From the NCBI GenBank assembly GCA_012934845.2, contig WNNJ02002601.1, positions 1 through 64,000 on the forward strand: a stretch of DNA of 64,000 bases, written 5' to 3'. Positions 24,139 through 33,079 of the stretch are shown in pieces; within the stretch, counting starts at the first letter, position 1; each line of letters begins with the position of its first letter. The notes beneath the pieces were generated by a model. That model had not been told where the DNA came from, searched no databases, and saw nothing but the letters and a program-made list of their open reading frames with translations. Position numbers and translations under genes: made by a program. Source of the stretch: Pomphorhynchus laevis (lineage: Eukaryota; Acanthocephala; Palaeacanthocephala; Echinorhynchida; Pomphorhynchidae).

Positions 24139-25225
24139 TTGACATTCTTCTCACCAATTCAACATAAGAAAACGAGCATCCGTATTCCAATTTGGTTTGA
24201 TTCTGAAATTAAGCATGCAATCAGATCACGGGATATCTCATTTTCTGCGTACAAAGATGGTAGACTATCCTTTGATAAATACCATTTATTGAGAAACAAG
24301 GTAACTTATATTAAGAGACTAAAGAGGAAGAATTTCATTTCTTATATATGTCGGGCTGCATCCTCGAACCCTAAGCAGTTATTCAATCACCTACTGCGTC
24401 GTAATACTGCGCCAGATAAATTTTACAGCATTGTGAACAACGCGGGTGATTTAATTGTTGACCCTATCGAAGTTGCAGAGCTCTTTTCCGCTCATTTTGC
24501 AATTCAAGAAGCAAAGTTAGATTATGACTATTTGTCCCATTACACTCCCAGATTCATTCGATCATGTCTTAATGACATATTAGCGAAGAGGACGTCCGTA
24601 CAGAGCTACTCAAGCTTCCACGTACTCGCGTTTCCGGACCGGATGTCCTTCCATCTATACTTTTCCGTGAGCTGGCTACAGTGTTGACAAGTCCGCTATG
24701 TGCTATATTCCAGAGTTCTATATACTCTGGAAGTTTACCGGATGACTAGAAAAGATCCATAATCTGCCCTGTGTTCAAAAAGGGTGATCGCAATCAGACT
24801 AACAATTATCGTCCCATAAGTCTAACTTCTATTGCGTGCAAAGTAATGGATAAGATTCTGCTTCGTACAGTAAGTTCACATCTAGAAGACAATAACATCA
24901 TCAACGATGCCCAGTACGGTTTCAGACCTCACCGTTCTACGGTAACTAACCTTGTATTCTCCCGGAATAGTTGGTCGAATGCGGTTCAAGCAGGAACGGG
25001 AGTGGACACGCTCTTCTTCGATTTATCAAAGGCTTTTGATAGGGTCGTACACCGTATTCTTATCAATCAACTATCGCTATGTGGGATTGACAGTCGCGTT
25101 AAAACTTGGATACAGTCATTCCTAACTGATCGTTACTTTGCCGTTCGCATCAAAGGTTGTATATCTAAGTGGTCAGCAATCACCTGTGGTGTACCACAAG
25201 GCTGCGTTCTGAGTCCAATGCTTTT

Positions 25226-25227
<2 letters not shown>
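24139..25227 (+). pseudogene. LINE A pre-RT region and RT fingers/palm
   Basis: 24139-24687 is the linker before RT (IRIPIWFDSEIKHAIRSRD). A frameshift near 24590 moves to the frame reading TELLKLPRTRVSGPDVLPSI. A TAG near 24748 interrupts, then 24771 onward gives KKGDRNQTNNYRPISLTS, QYGFRPHRST, TLFFDLSKAFDRV (motif A) and CGVPQGCVLSPMLFN. The next codons would be the IYIND box, where the (TA)n begins. Confidence 0.8.

Positions 25228-25312
<85 letters not shown>
25228..25312. repeat. (TA)n expansion inside the LINE A RT gene
   Basis: About 85 bp of TA exactly where a related LINE (62.1 kb) has codons for LFNIYINELP. The native ATATATATA codons probably seeded the expansion. It splits RT between the GVPQG and YADD motifs and shifts the frame. 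Confidence 0.9.
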
Positions 25313-25314
<2 letters not shown>

Positions 25315-26136
25315 GATATGATTGATGTCATATCCAGTGAGTGCGCTCTATATGCCGATGATTTAAAGATTTTGCGTCCAATACAAAGCACGCACGATGT
25401 AATTGAGTTGCAACGCGACGTAGACTCAATCATCAAATGGTGTCGGGCAAAGGGACTGGTTTTGAATCCTAACAAGTGTGGTCATATGCACATAGGTCCC
25501 ATAAAAATCGTAGGGACATATGCGATAGAAGATGTAAACATCGAAAAGGTTTCATGTTTTAGTGATCTGGGCGTGATCGTAAGTGAATATATGAAGACAC
25601 TAGTCCACGTCCAATATGTCGCATCCAAATGTCGACGTATGCTAGGTATGTTAAGACGCTCGTTTGGCCAACTCGATCCAGTTAGTTTTCGCATTGCCTA
25701 CTCTGCCCTTATAAAATCGCACATGTTATACGCGTCCCCTGCAATACACCCACAGCTCCGTGGCGAATTGGAAATATACGAACGGATATTACGACAAGCA
25801 ACTCATCTTGTGTCCTCAGTGCGTGGTGTCAACTATACCCAGAGACTGGCATTGTTGAATGTACACACTGTTGAACGTTCGCTGTCTGACGCCGACCTAG
25901 TGTATGTATGGCGGTCACTGTCTATACCTGGACATGTTTCGAAGTCTATGTTTACAATTCGTCCACCGGGTCGACTACGAGGCCACAGACTTATGATAAA
26001 GCTCAGGCTCCATCCCAAAACAAATTGTGTTACGATAAGTGATCGCATAGCTGACCTGTGGAACAATCTTCATGCATCGACAATCGACAGCGGTTCCGTC
26101 CAGAAGTTCAAGGCAATTATTAAATCACGAAAATGA
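25313..26136 (+). pseudogene. LINE A RT palm (YADD), thumb and C-terminus
   Basis: 272-codon frame: ALYADDLKIL (motif C, catalytic YADD near residue 12), GLVLNPNKCGHMHIG, CFSDLGVIVSEYM, YSALIKSHMLYASP, IYERILRQATHLV, RGHRLMIKLR and a C-terminus ending FKAIIKSRK. CR1/Jockey-group layout. The ATG is not a true start, because the frame is the continuation of the RT broken by (TA)n. Confidence 0.85.
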
Positions 26137-26400
26137 CAGTTTCACCTTTTATTTCTTTCTTTTCTGTTTTTTTTTATGTTTTTAGCTGTGATCCAGCCAA
26201 TTTGAGCTTATGCTCCTGGGCTGTTGTAACAATAATAATGAACAGTTTAAATAATAAACTGTTGTGACAGTTTCACCTTTTATTTCTTTATTTTCTGTGT
26301 TTTTTTATGTTTTGAGCATATTGGCTGTGATCCAGCCAATTTGAGCTTATGCTCCTGGGCTGTTGTAACAATAACAATTTTTTTAATAATAATAATTTAT
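26137..26400 (+). repeat. LINE A 3' UTR, present twice in tandem
   Basis: The block tttcaccttttatttcttt...ctgtgatccagccaatttgagcttatgctcctgggctgttgtaacaata occurs at 26139-26240 and again at 26270-26380. It holds a GGCTG-tgatc-CAGCC hairpin and a GAGC-ttat-GCTC hairpin, then an (AAT)n tail. Two tails suggest a second truncated insertion at the tail of the first. Confidence 0.8.
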
Positions 26401-27280
26401 TAGGATTCCTCAAATGGGCCTTAAAACATTGTAAAATTGTCCAAGAAAATGAAAACACTGTCAAATTATCAGTCATTAGGATCAAGATCTTGACATTGAG
26501 ACCGGTTGCAACAATGTGGAGCGAGGTGATCTGAGGCTCATAGATACGCCACGTATGACGATACAACCAATTGTTCTTCGCAACCTTGCAATTTCGGCGG
26601 TGTATGAGCTGTAGTTTTTCAGAGCTAGCTTACGTGCAATACCTTGGAGACAACGGTTAGCATCGACACCAATACCTGACGAACATGACAAAATGAATGG
26701 CAAGAAAATTGAATGTTCAATTTCGCGAATTCTTTCTTCGTATTTTGCTATTTTTCGTGCTTGGTGGAAATCAAACGATGAACTTGACGATCTGGAGGCA
26801 TTTGAGGGCGCATGTATGTTAAATATATATCCAAGAAAGTGCGATGGGTAGTACCTCCAAAAAGACCGTTACATACTATGTCTAGGCAAGCACACCTGTC
26901 CGTAGTTGTACTCGATGCTTGAAAGGTGACATGTGAATTGAGTGGTTGAAGTGATGGCTCGATATGCACACCGGATGATACTTTTGTAATTTCCTTAGCA
27001 ACATAATCACGTACACAATTATGTCTGACGGTCGGGAGGTAACCATGTTTACATGACAGAGCGTGAGATAAGGAATTCAGTTGACCACATGAGCAATTTT
27101 TAGGAACGTCTCTGACGATCTGTCCATACCTAGCGGCAATAGCGTTTTTAAATACTGTGTTATTCAGTACTGCGCCATTCGAGTTCGAGGGATAAGCCGT
27201 GAGCCAGGCAGAAGCGCCGCTAACTGTTGCATGATCCAATGCGTTTTGTAAGTGCTCGTTCAATTCAGAGTAGATTGACT
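26400..27280 (-). pseudogene. RT-RLE family, copy A: zinc knuckle plus RLE-like domain
   Basis: Minus strand. 27263-26748 encodes SGASAWLTAYP, AIAARYGQI, CSCGQLNSLSHALSC (C-x-C...H...C knuckle), PTVRHNCVRDYVAKEI, EPSLQPL, CLDIVCNGL and THRTFLDIYL. After a frameshift, 26703-26482 gives PFILSCSSGIGVD...SLRSPRS. The order of zinc knuckle, RHNxxRD, EPxLxP, LDI and FxD parallels the C-terminal half of R2-type LINE proteins. 3' end aatcctaataaattattatt. RT is absent. Confidence 0.65.
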
Positions 27281-27356
27281 GTCTGTGTAATTAGAATTGG
27301 GCTTTATTTGAATACAATAATTCATGATAATTTTTTTATGTGATACATATTTTCAT

Positions 27357-28235
27357 TTACAAGAAAGGGGGTTCCTGCAAATGGGCCCATACATAACTTT
27401 CACTGTCAAAGTTGTAATTGATTTTTAAAACAAGGCGTTCACTATCATATGTGCTGCCTTCTCTGTTTCCTCTTGGACTTCGAAGGCAGAAATATGCTGT
27501 TCGAGCAATTTCAAAGGAAACGCAGCGTTCGATATTTGTGATGACATGCGCATATTTCGTAATGCCTCGTTGTGTGCGAACTGATGCGATTCGTCTGAAC
27601 AAGTTGCCTGTCTCTTTCCCAATGCCACCAGAAGAGGAGAAAATTAGCGGAATGAACCTGCCGGGCTCGATCGCTTTAATTCTTTCTGAATATTTGGAAT
27701 GTTTGCGTGATTCATTGTGCTGAAAGGATGCGTCCACTGATCGGTTGACGAACGACTGAGCAAAGATGTTAAACACGTTGACGTCAAAGAACGTCCGCTC
27801 TAATCGCTCTTTCCACAGGCCCAAACAGGATATGTCCAGCCTTGCCCCGGCGGCTCGACTTGTTGATGTTGCGACGAATTTTAGGGTGTCAGGGACCGGT
27901 AGTAGGTTTGGTTCTATTACTACATCACGGCAAATGGTCAATATTTCTTTTGAAATTTTATCTCGGACGGAGTCGTGTTTGATTGACGGTAATCCTCCCG
28001 ATCTGCATGAGAGTGCGTGGCTCATCGTGATTTCTTCACCACAAGAGCATGATTTGCCGATCAAGTTACTTGGGGTTTGCCCATAGCGAGCAGAAATGGC
28101 GTCTGTGAACTCCTTTGATGACATACAAAAGCGTTCGTTTTTCATAGGGAGGGCGCTGAGCCATGAAGATGCCCCGTCTCTTTGAGCATGATTGAAGGCG
28201 GTCAGAACAATGGTGTCCATAAGGTAAAGTGCCTC
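27357..28235 (-). CDS. RT-RLE family, copy B: open 287-codon zinc knuckle/RLE-like ORF
   Basis: Uninterrupted from ATG (28220) to TAA. GASSWLSALP (16-25), ARYGQ (44-48), zinc knuckle Cys58-x-Cys60...His68...Cys72, KHDSVRD (81-87), IEPNLLP (102-108), ARLDI (126-130), RTFFDVNVF (142-150), SKYSERIKAIEPGRFIPLIF (175-194), then SSSGGIG and CLRSPRG. By analogy to R2, Asp129 and Asp146 could be PD-(D/E)xK acidic residues; this is inference. The copy is 5'-truncated (no RT), so the ATG is probably just an internal Met. The best-preserved C-terminus of the family in the window. It is in tandem with copy A. Confidence 0.65.
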   Translation of the reverse strand, partial: EALYLMDTIVLTAFNHAQRDGASSWLSALPMKNERFCMSSKEFTDAISARYGQTPSNLIGKSCSCGEEITMSHALSCRSGGLPSIKHDSVRDKISKEILTICRDVVIEPNLLPVPDTLKFVATSTSRAAGARLDISCLGLWKERLERTFFDVNVFNIFAQSFVNRSVDASFQHNESRKHSKYSERIKAIEPGRFIPLIFSSSGGIGKETGNLFRRIASVRTQRGITKYAHVITNIERCVSFEIARTAYFCLRSPRGNREGSTYDSERLVLKINYNFDSESYVWAHLQEPPFL

Positions 28236-28330
28236 TGACAGGCTATGACGATGTATGTTTTTACGTCGCGCCGTAATTTAATCGATCGTTTTTGATTGTA
28301 TGTTTTTCGATAACATACATGATAATAATA
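28236..28330. other. Spacer with (TAA)n at the PLE insertion point
   Basis: Ends in gataataataatt just before the PLE terminal module. Naiad-type PLEs are reported to favour microsatellites, which fits. Confidence 0.5.
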
Positions 28331-28690
28331 ATTAAATCAGCTAACTGAGTCTATGTATTTAATATAATTATAAAATAAACAAAACATAATAATGCTAAAT
28401 CAAAATTTAATAATTAAATAATAAAATTAATAATTGTTTTTAGATTTTCTATAATTTAAATCAAGTTAAGTAAAATATATAAATAAAATTTTAAATAAAC
28501 GTCATTTTTATGAATTGACTAATAAATAACAGACGTTGTATCAGAGCAAGAATTAGAGGTCATCAGAAGGAACTGCTATGCTATCAGGTTTCGGTCCCTA
28601 ACTCCTCTACCCAACATAGCAGCGGGGCCAAATACATGCTAATGATGTATTTCCTCTGAAATAATTATCTAGTATCTTATTCTAATACAA
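28331..28690 (-). promoter_or_regulatory. PLE terminal module (pseudo-LTR / 3' UTR) with foldable core
   Basis: In element sense it follows the RT stop. It contains a short hairpin AAATACAT-loop-ATGTATTT (28630-28652), an 8-bp pairing CTGCTATG/CATAGCAG (28573-28580 with 28615-28622), ccgaaacc, then an AT-rich tail ending in actcagttagctgattt. Related modules lie at 19.0-19.7, 20.8-21.1, 22.1-22.4, 32.3, 50.5 and 54.4 kb. Confidence 0.7.
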
Positions 28691-28696
28691 AGTATA

Positions 28697-29383
28697 TTAT
28701 TTCTTATCCATCCATAAAAATATGCCACTTAAGAGTTTTAATTTATTCTTTATATTATTGTGTTGATTTATATATTTTACTATTTTCTGCTTGATGTTAT
28801 TTTTATAGTAACCTAGTTTAAAATATGTATCTATTAAATTATTTAAATGATTTTGAAGAAAGCCAATATCATTACATATTGTTGCAATTCTTAAAATTTC
28901 ATTATTTAATGTATTATATTTTATATTATATGGTATGCATGAATGCTCATGCAAAAATATGTTTCTTGTAAATTTAAATATGTCATCTTTACGATATAAA
29001 TTAATATTAGTTTTTGTCAATGTTAATTTAATGTTCATATCTAGATATACACCTTCTTTATCATTAATATTGGTTTTGTTAAGAATAAGGCTTTTTGGAT
29101 AAATGTGCTCACTAATTGAATAAAAATTATTAGAATTAAATACACATATATCATCAATGTATCGAAACATATATTTCATATATTTATATTGTTTAGATTT
29201 AGTTTTTACACAGTTATGAACAAATTCATATTCTATAAAGCTTAAAAACAAGTCAGCTATAATTGGGCTACTATTACCACCCATTGGAACACCTTTTACT
29301 TGTCTAAATATAGATGTCCCTACTTTTAAATAATTTTGATTTATCAAAATATTTAAGGATTTTATTAATTTAATTTTATCCAT
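28697..29383 (-). CDS. Naiad-type PLE: RT palm, thumb and C-terminus
   Basis: 228-codon frame (the true frame extends upstream to about 29550, through YDISTLYTNLD, motif A). VKGVPMGGNSSPIIADLF is motif B, MFRYIDDICVF is motif C (YIDD), and VYLDMNIKLT, FLHEHSCIPYNIKYN and a short C-terminus ending FLWMDKK follow. No endonuclease follows the RT. Makes cDNA of the element. Confidence 0.85.
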   Translation of the reverse strand: MDKIKLIKSLNILINQNYLKVGTSIFRQVKGVPMGGNSSPIIADLFLSFIEYEFVHNCVKTKSKQYKYMKYMFRYIDDICVFNSNNFYSISEHIYPKSLILNKTNINDKEGVYLDMNIKLTLTKTNINLYRKDDIFKFTRNIFLHEHSCIPYNIKYNTLNNEILRIATICNDIGFLQNHLNNLIDTYFKLGYYKNNIKQKIVKYINQHNNIKNKLKLLSGIFLWMDKK

Positions 29384-29534
29384 ATATTTATATTTACTTG
29401 ATAGTTTAATTTTTGTTAGATAGGCGTTATAATTATTATAACATATATATGTATATCTTTTTCCGAATATAAGATTAATTAATTTTACTAACGCTTCGTT
29501 AATAACTACTAAATCTAGATTTGTATAAAGCGTA

Positions 29535-30250
29535 CTAATATCGTATGTTATGAAAATTTATTCCTTTTGTCTGTTCTAAAAATTCTTTTGTAGAATTAAT
29601 ACTGAAATAGTGTTTTATACCAGTATTAATTTCGATTACCTTGCAATATTTTTTAAAATGTGCTTTAATTACTTTAAGTATTTTATTCATATAGACAGAA
29701 AGTGGTTTTAATGTACATTTAAACGCACTACATATGAACCTAGGTTTTATTGGATTTTTATGTAATTTTGGATTCCAATATAATATAGGTATAGTTTTAT
29801 TATCTGATTCAACCTTTATACCCTTTTTATCCATTATAGAACAGTGACTTGTAATAATTGTTTCTAAACTCAACTCACTACATTCATATATTGTATTTAT
29901 ATTTAAATCATTATAATTAACTTCTTTTATCAGTATATCATAATAAAGCTTTTTGCATATGAAGACAAAGTTATTACTAGCTTTATCAATAGTCGTTATT
30001 ATATAGTTATTCTTTAATTTAGTAAGTTCTTTATACATATCTTTATTAATTTTATCTTTCCTTTTATAATTGTTTGTTATTTTCATTTTATTTTTAATTT
30101 TATCAAATATATAATCTTTCCAAATTTTTATCTTAGATATATTCGAGCTTTCACTATTAATCAGCTTACTAAAGTAATCATTTAAGTTATTATATAACGA
30201 ATTGTAAATTATATTTTTGTCGTTGTTATTATTTAATCTATATTCATACC
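29535..30250 (-). pseudogene. Naiad-type PLE: linker and RT N-terminal region
   Basis: Frame from about 30250 (YEYRLNNNNDKN) through ORF 30086-29535: NNYIITTIDKASNNFVFICKK, PILYWNPKLHKNPIKPRFIC (the PKxHK...R.I motif of PLE RTs) and KCTLKPLSVYMNKIL. It is out of frame with the upstream endonuclease (about 30250) and with the downstream palm (about 29550). The downstream break is an 8-nt deletion relative to the copy at 54.98 kb. Confidence 0.8.
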
Positions 30251-30672
30251 CTTGTGTTGCCTAATAGTTTTTGATTTAATATTGAAATGTTTTCTTCTAT
30301 AATATGTTTTAAAATAAATAATTTACAGTTTTTAATATCATGTCCTATAAATCTCATATGTTTATGAAATATAGTTTGACTATTATGCTGTATATTATAT
30401 ATGTGTTGCCTAAACCCAGTTTTCAACATTTGATATGTTTTTCCTATATACTGCAATCCACATGTACATTGCATTAGATACACTACATCTGTGGTATTGC
30501 AGTTACAATTATTATTAATATTTAATGAAAAACATTTGTTTGTCGTATTACTTACGATACAATTATTATTATTTATAACATCACAAACTATACAATTTTT
30601 TCTGTTACATTTAAAAGATCTAAAATTGAAATCATTAGTACTTACGTATTTTTCCAATATGGTTGAGTACAT
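30244..30672 (-). CDS. Naiad-type PLE: N-terminal GIY-YIG endonuclease
   Basis: 142 codons from ATG 30672; a TGA lies 5 codons upstream in frame, so the start is well placed. Cysteine pairs FKCNRKNCIVCDVI (residues 20-33) and CNCNTTDVVYL come before the GIY-YIG core VVYLMQCTCGLQYIGKT (63-79). Then RQHIYNIQHNS and HKHMRFIGHDI, with His residues suiting a CCHH zinc site, and EENISILNQKLLGN. The endonuclease lies before the RT, the reverse of canonical Penelope and the hallmark of Naiad-type PLEs. Expected role: nicks target DNA. Confidence 0.8.
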   Translation of the reverse strand: MYSTILEKYVSTNDFNFRSFKCNRKNCIVCDVINNNNCIVSNTTNKCFSLNINNNCNCNTTDVVYLMQCTCGLQYIGKTYQMLKTGFRQHIYNIQHNSQTIFHKHMRFIGHDIKNCKLFILKHIIEENISILNQKLLGNTRV

Positions 30673-30950
30673 GTAACTTTTAAGTCATAATTTTTAACGT
30701 TGCTTTTTCGGTGTCGCCACCTAGTTTAGTTGACTCAGACTAAACTTACAACGGGCCATCCAGCAGCATCTGACAGGGGGCTGCCCTGCTTAAGGCGGTT
30801 GCAGGCTGGAACAAGATCTATAAAGATCTACCACCTTCACTCCACGCGCTACGCGACCTAGCTATTGGCCATTACCTGGTCTCTTAAACGTGATCACGTG
30901 AAGCAGTTTACATTTTAAAGTGTAAACACCTTGGGATGCAAACTTCTCCC
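30673..30950 (-). promoter_or_regulatory. Naiad-type PLE 5' UTR
   Basis: GC-richer leader before the endonuclease ATG with several hairpins: GTTTACA...TGTAAAC (about 30909-30930), CACGTGATCACGTG (about 30889-30902) and GATCTttatAGATC (about 30820). Probably the promoter and leader; the 5' edge is not defined. Confidence 0.45.
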
Positions 30951-31009
30951 TTTTTTAAGAATTAATAATTCATCAAACTTGTTTGGAAAATAAGAAAAAA
31001 TAAAAGTCG

Positions 31010-31165
31010 TAACCAATAATACATAGTTTCAGTATTTCTGACAGAGGTCATATAAACTAGGTCATAGTTTAAACATTTAAACTAGGTCATAGTATTTCTG
31101 ACAGAGGTCATATAATACATAGTTTCAGTATTTCTGACAGAGGTCATTTAAACTAGGTTACTATA
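31010..31165 (+). repeat. Short tandem repeat, about 50-75 bp units
   Basis: Three copies of catagt(ttca)gtatttctgacagaggtcat with interspersed ttaaactaggtcatag. Non-coding, between PLE pieces. Confidence 0.8.
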
Positions 31166-31204
31166 AAAATACAGTCATAGAAAATACTTAAATGTATAAA
31201 TCAG

Positions 31205-31600
31205 CACAATAATATTAAAAATAAATTTAAAATCATTAACGAAAAATATTTATGGATGAATAATAAAGAATATACTTTGTATTATAATAAGATATTTTAT
31301 AATCAAATTTTATCAGAGGAAATACGTCATTAACAAAACCAGCATTAATGATAAAAAAGGTGTATATCTAGATATGAACATTAAATTAACATTAACTAAA
31401 ACTACTATTAATTTATATCGTAAAGATGACATATTTAAATTTACAAGAAACATATTTTTGCATGAGCATTCATGCATACCATATAATATAAAATATAATA
31501 CATTAAATAATGAAATTTTAAAAATTGCAACAATATGTAGTGATATTGGCTATCTTCAAAATCATTTAAATAATTTAATAGATACATTTCAATAATAATG
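31205..31600 (+). mobile_element. PLE 3' UTR joined to a truncated RT end (sense)
   Basis: 31205-31328 matches the sequence after the PLE RT stop (ending atcagaggaaatacgtcat). It is followed directly by the RT 3' coding segment (31330-31590, MNIKLTLTKTTINLYRKDDIFKF and onward). The order terminal module, then truncated body, is the arrangement expected of a pseudo-LTR insertion. Confidence 0.75.
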
Positions 31601-31673
31601 ATTTTCTTAACAAAAATAATACATAGAATTAAATAGAATTCAAACAAAAATAGAAAAAAAGAGACGTTAAAAA

Positions 31674-31800
31674 TCAGAAATCACCGTCTTCCGGAAAAAA
31701 CTTGTCTACTTCTTCCATCATATTCATGACCTCAGGTCCAGTGGGATCTAAGCCCCACAGCCAATCCAACACACCGCCTTTTGACTGAACTACCCAGGGT
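31674..31800 (-). other. Exon-like coding segment of unknown gene, between PLE pieces
   Basis: Minus strand. The sequence attcttttaataag, an acceptor-like pyrimidine stretch plus AG, is followed by an open 41-codon segment, TLGSS... or PWVVQSKGGVLDWLWGLDP... depending on frame, ending EEVDKFFPEDGDF and TGA. Base composition and codon use differ from the AT-rich surroundings. PLE RT fragments flank it on both sides. I recognise no domain. It could be a terminal exon carried or trapped by PLE insertions, or a processed fragment. Confidence 0.4.
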
Positions 31801-31804
31801 CTTA

Positions 31805-31980
31805 TTAAAAGAATAATATTTTTTGCATGTACATTCATGCCTATCATGTAATATAAAATATAATACATTAAATAATCAAATTTTAAGAATTGCAACAATA
31901 TGTAACGATATTGGCTTTCTTCAAAATCATTTAATTTAATAGATGCGTATTTTTTAATATATTTTAAATATTTATATTAT
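31805..31980 (+). mobile_element. PLE RT 3' fragment, sense
   Basis: Diverged copy of the HEHSCIPYNIKYN...ATICNDIGFLQNHL coding end; broken. Confidence 0.65.
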
Positions 31981-31999
31981 ATAAAATATTTCCCGCAGA

Positions 32000-32320
32000 A
32001 GTTTTAAAAGACATTTTATAATATTTAAATGAAGTTTTTAAATGCTTTTTTAAACTTCTCCAGGAAGCTTAACCGCAGCTGCGCCGTATCACAATAGACG
32101 CCTAGTCACCAATGTGCGTTTTGACCTTAGTTTACTGATCCCTACAGGATGGTTTCATCAGTGTGACCATATGGCTACGCAATTTCGACTTGCACTACTT
32201 TGTAGTAAACTTCCGAAAGGAATTAGCTAAACACGCTCCTCAAACGATTGTTTGGCCTTACATCTAAAACACTAATTTAAAAGACGAGACTAAACAGGAC
32301 AGCACGTATGCTATCCAAAT
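32000..32320. other. Unassigned segment
   Basis: Moderate GC. One frame reads RRLVTNVRFDLSLLIPTG with stops; I cannot assign it to a family. Confidence 0.3.
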
Positions 32321-32440
32321 TTCATCAGAGGAAATACGTCATTTCTATGTATTTGACCCCGCTGCTATATTGAGTGGAGGAATAAGTGTCGAAACCTGCA
32401 ACATAGTTGTTCCTCCTATAAATATTTGTATAAATATTTG
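32321..32440 (+). repeat. PLE terminal-module fragment, sense
   Basis: Carries the hairpin AAATACGT...ATGTATTT (32332-32354), gaccccgctgctat, gtcgaaacctgcaacatag and a GGAGGAA/TTCCTCC pairing. More diverged than the 21 and 28 kb copies. Confidence 0.7.
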
Positions 32441-32638
32441 AAAAGTAGCATACGGCTATTGGCTTTTTAGTTGGGATTAAAAACTTGCAGTTTCGTCAAA
32501 AAAATTCAACAGAAATTTCATAAAGATAGTAATCTATAAAATTAATAATATATTTATTATTTAATAAATATATCAGTTATAATAATATTTTTTGAAAATT
32601 GACATTATTATTGGAAGTTAAATTACTACGTAGCTCTC

Positions 32639-32725
32639 TGTGACAAGAAAACGACCTTAAAGGGTTTTATTCAACATCTAGAAAACAAAGAGTTTATGTT
32701 TTCAATTACAAACAAGATCACGACA
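32639..32725 (-). repeat. 3' LTR of gypsy element
   Basis: 87 bp, nearly identical to 36285-36370. Unusually short for Ty3/gypsy. Confidence 0.9.
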
Positions 32726-32726
32726 T

Positions 32727-33023
32727 TCATTCCTCCAGAGAATAATTGCCCAAGTACTTCGGGGTCCGTCTATTCCTCCCTGAACGACGGAATGTGAATG
32801 ATTCGATTTCATTTGGAGAATCTCCTACGTCATGTCGTTCATTAGTTTGATCAGCAGCTATCTCCGCTTTGCAAACTTCGTTTTCTTGGATTAGCGGATC
32901 AATTTCTCCTGACTTGCTGAATACGTAGTCGCCCCCAACTTCCTTCAACTGTCCCATAATTTCGCTTTCCTTCGCTAAATCATCATCGAGTGGCGGGGCT
33001 CTCGCTAAATGTTGCGTAGACAC
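32727..33023 (-). pseudogene. Gypsy pol C-terminal tail
   Basis: 98-codon frame with an acidic middle and a basic end (FTFRRSGRNRRTPKYLG), as in the tails of Ty3/gypsy integrases without a chromodomain. Out of frame with the integrase core. Confidence 0.65.
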
Positions 33024-33079
33024 CCAACTTTCATAACCATTTGCGTGCCGTACAAGAGCATAATTTTGGTTGGAATGAA

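Noticed and set aside
26349-26534. Plus ORF over the LINE A tail
   Set aside because: Poly-Asn from the (AAT)n tail; not a gene.
28560-28660. Hammerhead ribozyme in the PLE terminal module
   Set aside because: CTGATGA and CGAAAC are both present, but not in an order or with stems that build the three-way core on either strand.
28697-30672. Selenocysteine-encoding Naiad
   Set aside because: Some Naiads read TGA as Sec, but the breaks here are frameshifts or one terminal TGA, with no clustered in-frame TGA codons and no SECIS seen.
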